From assembly GCF_006483445.1 (NCBI RefSeq), contig NZ_PPPT01000090.1:1-64000 (forward strand): DNA of 64,000 nt. Direction: 5' to 3'. The DNA is from Bradyrhizobium guangdongense (lineage in GTDB: Bacteria; Pseudomonadota; Alphaproteobacteria; Rhizobiales; Xanthobacteraceae). Numbering within the stretch: the stretch's first letter is position 1; each line of letters starts with the position of its first letter. The notes under the pieces were generated by a model. That model did no database searches. It worked only from the letters and a program-made list of their open reading frames with translations, and was not told the DNA's origin. This document shows, in pieces, positions 63,725 through 64,000 of the stretch. Both the position numbers and the translations under genes were made by a program.

Positions 63725-63813
63725 GAATGTCTCTCGCGGTTGCGCCTGAGGAACAGGCCTGCCGCCGGACTAGACCATCGGCCCTGCCTCCGCGCAACCG
63801 GAGCCCGAAAACG

Positions 63814-63840
63814 AAAAGCCCGGCGCGAGGCCGGGCTTTT
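63814..63840. terminator. Hairpin terminator of the porin-like gene
   Basis: AAAAGCCCGGC (63814-63824) and GCCGGGCTTTT (63830-63840) form an 11-bp stem with a 5-nt loop. A-rich and T-rich ends give it a Rho-independent form on both strands; on the minus strand it lies 24 bp after the porin-like stop at 63864, so it should end that transcript. Confidence 0.78.
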
Positions 63841-63863
63841 GAGAGCTGCGAGGAAGGACTTGC

Positions 63864-64000
63864 TCAGTACTTCGCGACCACCGGGCCGCCGAACTGGTAG
63901 TTCACGCCGACGCGCAGGATGTGGTCGGTGAAGCTCGAGGACACGTTGGCACCGATCGCTGCGGCCGGTGCAAGCGTGAAGGGTCCGGAGCCGAAGCGGC
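63864..64000 (-). CDS. Outer-membrane beta-barrel protein, partial (C-terminal end)
   Basis: Only the last 45 codons lie in the window; the 5' part continues past the right edge. In frame they encode a segment with SSSFTDHILRVGVNYQF, then GGPVVAKY and the stop. Alternating polar and aromatic residues, ending a barrel strand near the C-terminus, suit the Omp25/porin-like proteins common in Bradyrhizobium. It is followed by a strong hairpin. No more can be said without the missing part. Confidence 0.68.
   Translation of the reverse strand, partial: RFGSGPFTLAPAAAIGANVSSSFTDHILRVGVNYQFGGPVVAKY

Overview
The window is a high-GC alphaproteobacterial chromosome segment. It is most likely from Bradyrhizobium or a close relative in the Hyphomicrobiales. 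That is inferred from the style of the surface-polysaccharide genes, the compact type II secretion locus, the type I-secreted proteases with HQDLNGDG repeats, and the truncated Omp25-like porin at the right edge. No database search was possible. I saw no rRNA, tRNA, CRISPR array or insertion sequence.

Layout. (1) 45-20641 is a surface-polysaccharide locus. It has two Wzx-like flippases, a Wzy-like polymerase, a LegB/LegC pair, a WbpB/WbpE/WbpD-like trio for a diacetamido-uronic-acid type sugar, a perosamine-synthase-like aminotransferase with a cupin, a WecE/RffA-like aminotransferase, several glycosyltransferases and methyltransferases, and two small paralogous proteins of unknown function. 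(2) 20644-35921 is a type II secretion locus. gspE-F-G-H-I-J-K-L-M run leftward. gspD and a prepilin peptidase run rightward from a shared promoter region. A GspN/GspC-like gene is separated from gspM by an oppositely oriented autotransporter gene. (3) 35918-40705 holds a Sel1 protein, two paralogous secreted beta-helix proteins each followed by a CCCGGG hairpin, a methyltransferase and a WbqC-family protein. (4) 41163-48656 is a tight nine-gene operon: acyl carrier protein, SDR reductase, adenylating ligase, GtrB-like glycosyltransferase, TylF-like O-methyltransferase, sugar N-formyltransferase, SAM methyltransferase, NeuD/PglD-like acyltransferase and a beta-propeller protein. It looks like a carrier-protein-based sugar-decoration pathway. 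(5) 48686-54316 encodes two large proteases, a subtilase/sedolisin-like enzyme and an M10 serralysin-like enzyme. They share a three-repeat C-terminal half that was spread by a visible segmental duplication. (6) 54500-63724 carries a CoA-transferase, CDP-glucose synthesis genes (rfbF, rfbG), an APH-like kinase, a sulfotransferase, an epimerase/reductase, a two-subunit transketolase and a second GtrB-like glycosyltransferase. The right edge cuts a porin-like gene.

How the genes fit together. Most genes serve synthesis of nucleotide sugars (UDP-, dTDP- and CDP-linked amino- and deoxy-sugars), their decoration (acetyl, formyl, methyl, sulfate and possibly an acyl or aminoacyl group) and their export as a cell-surface glycan. 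The protein-export genes (type II machinery, an autotransporter and two presumptive type I substrates) make the window a cell-envelope and secretion island. No type I ABC transporter, UDP-sugar 6-dehydrogenase or O-antigen ligase is recognised here, so those functions must lie elsewhere. Starts were revised from the longest reading frames where Shine-Dalgarno spacing, signal peptides or gene overlaps pointed to an internal codon; several are TTG or GTG.
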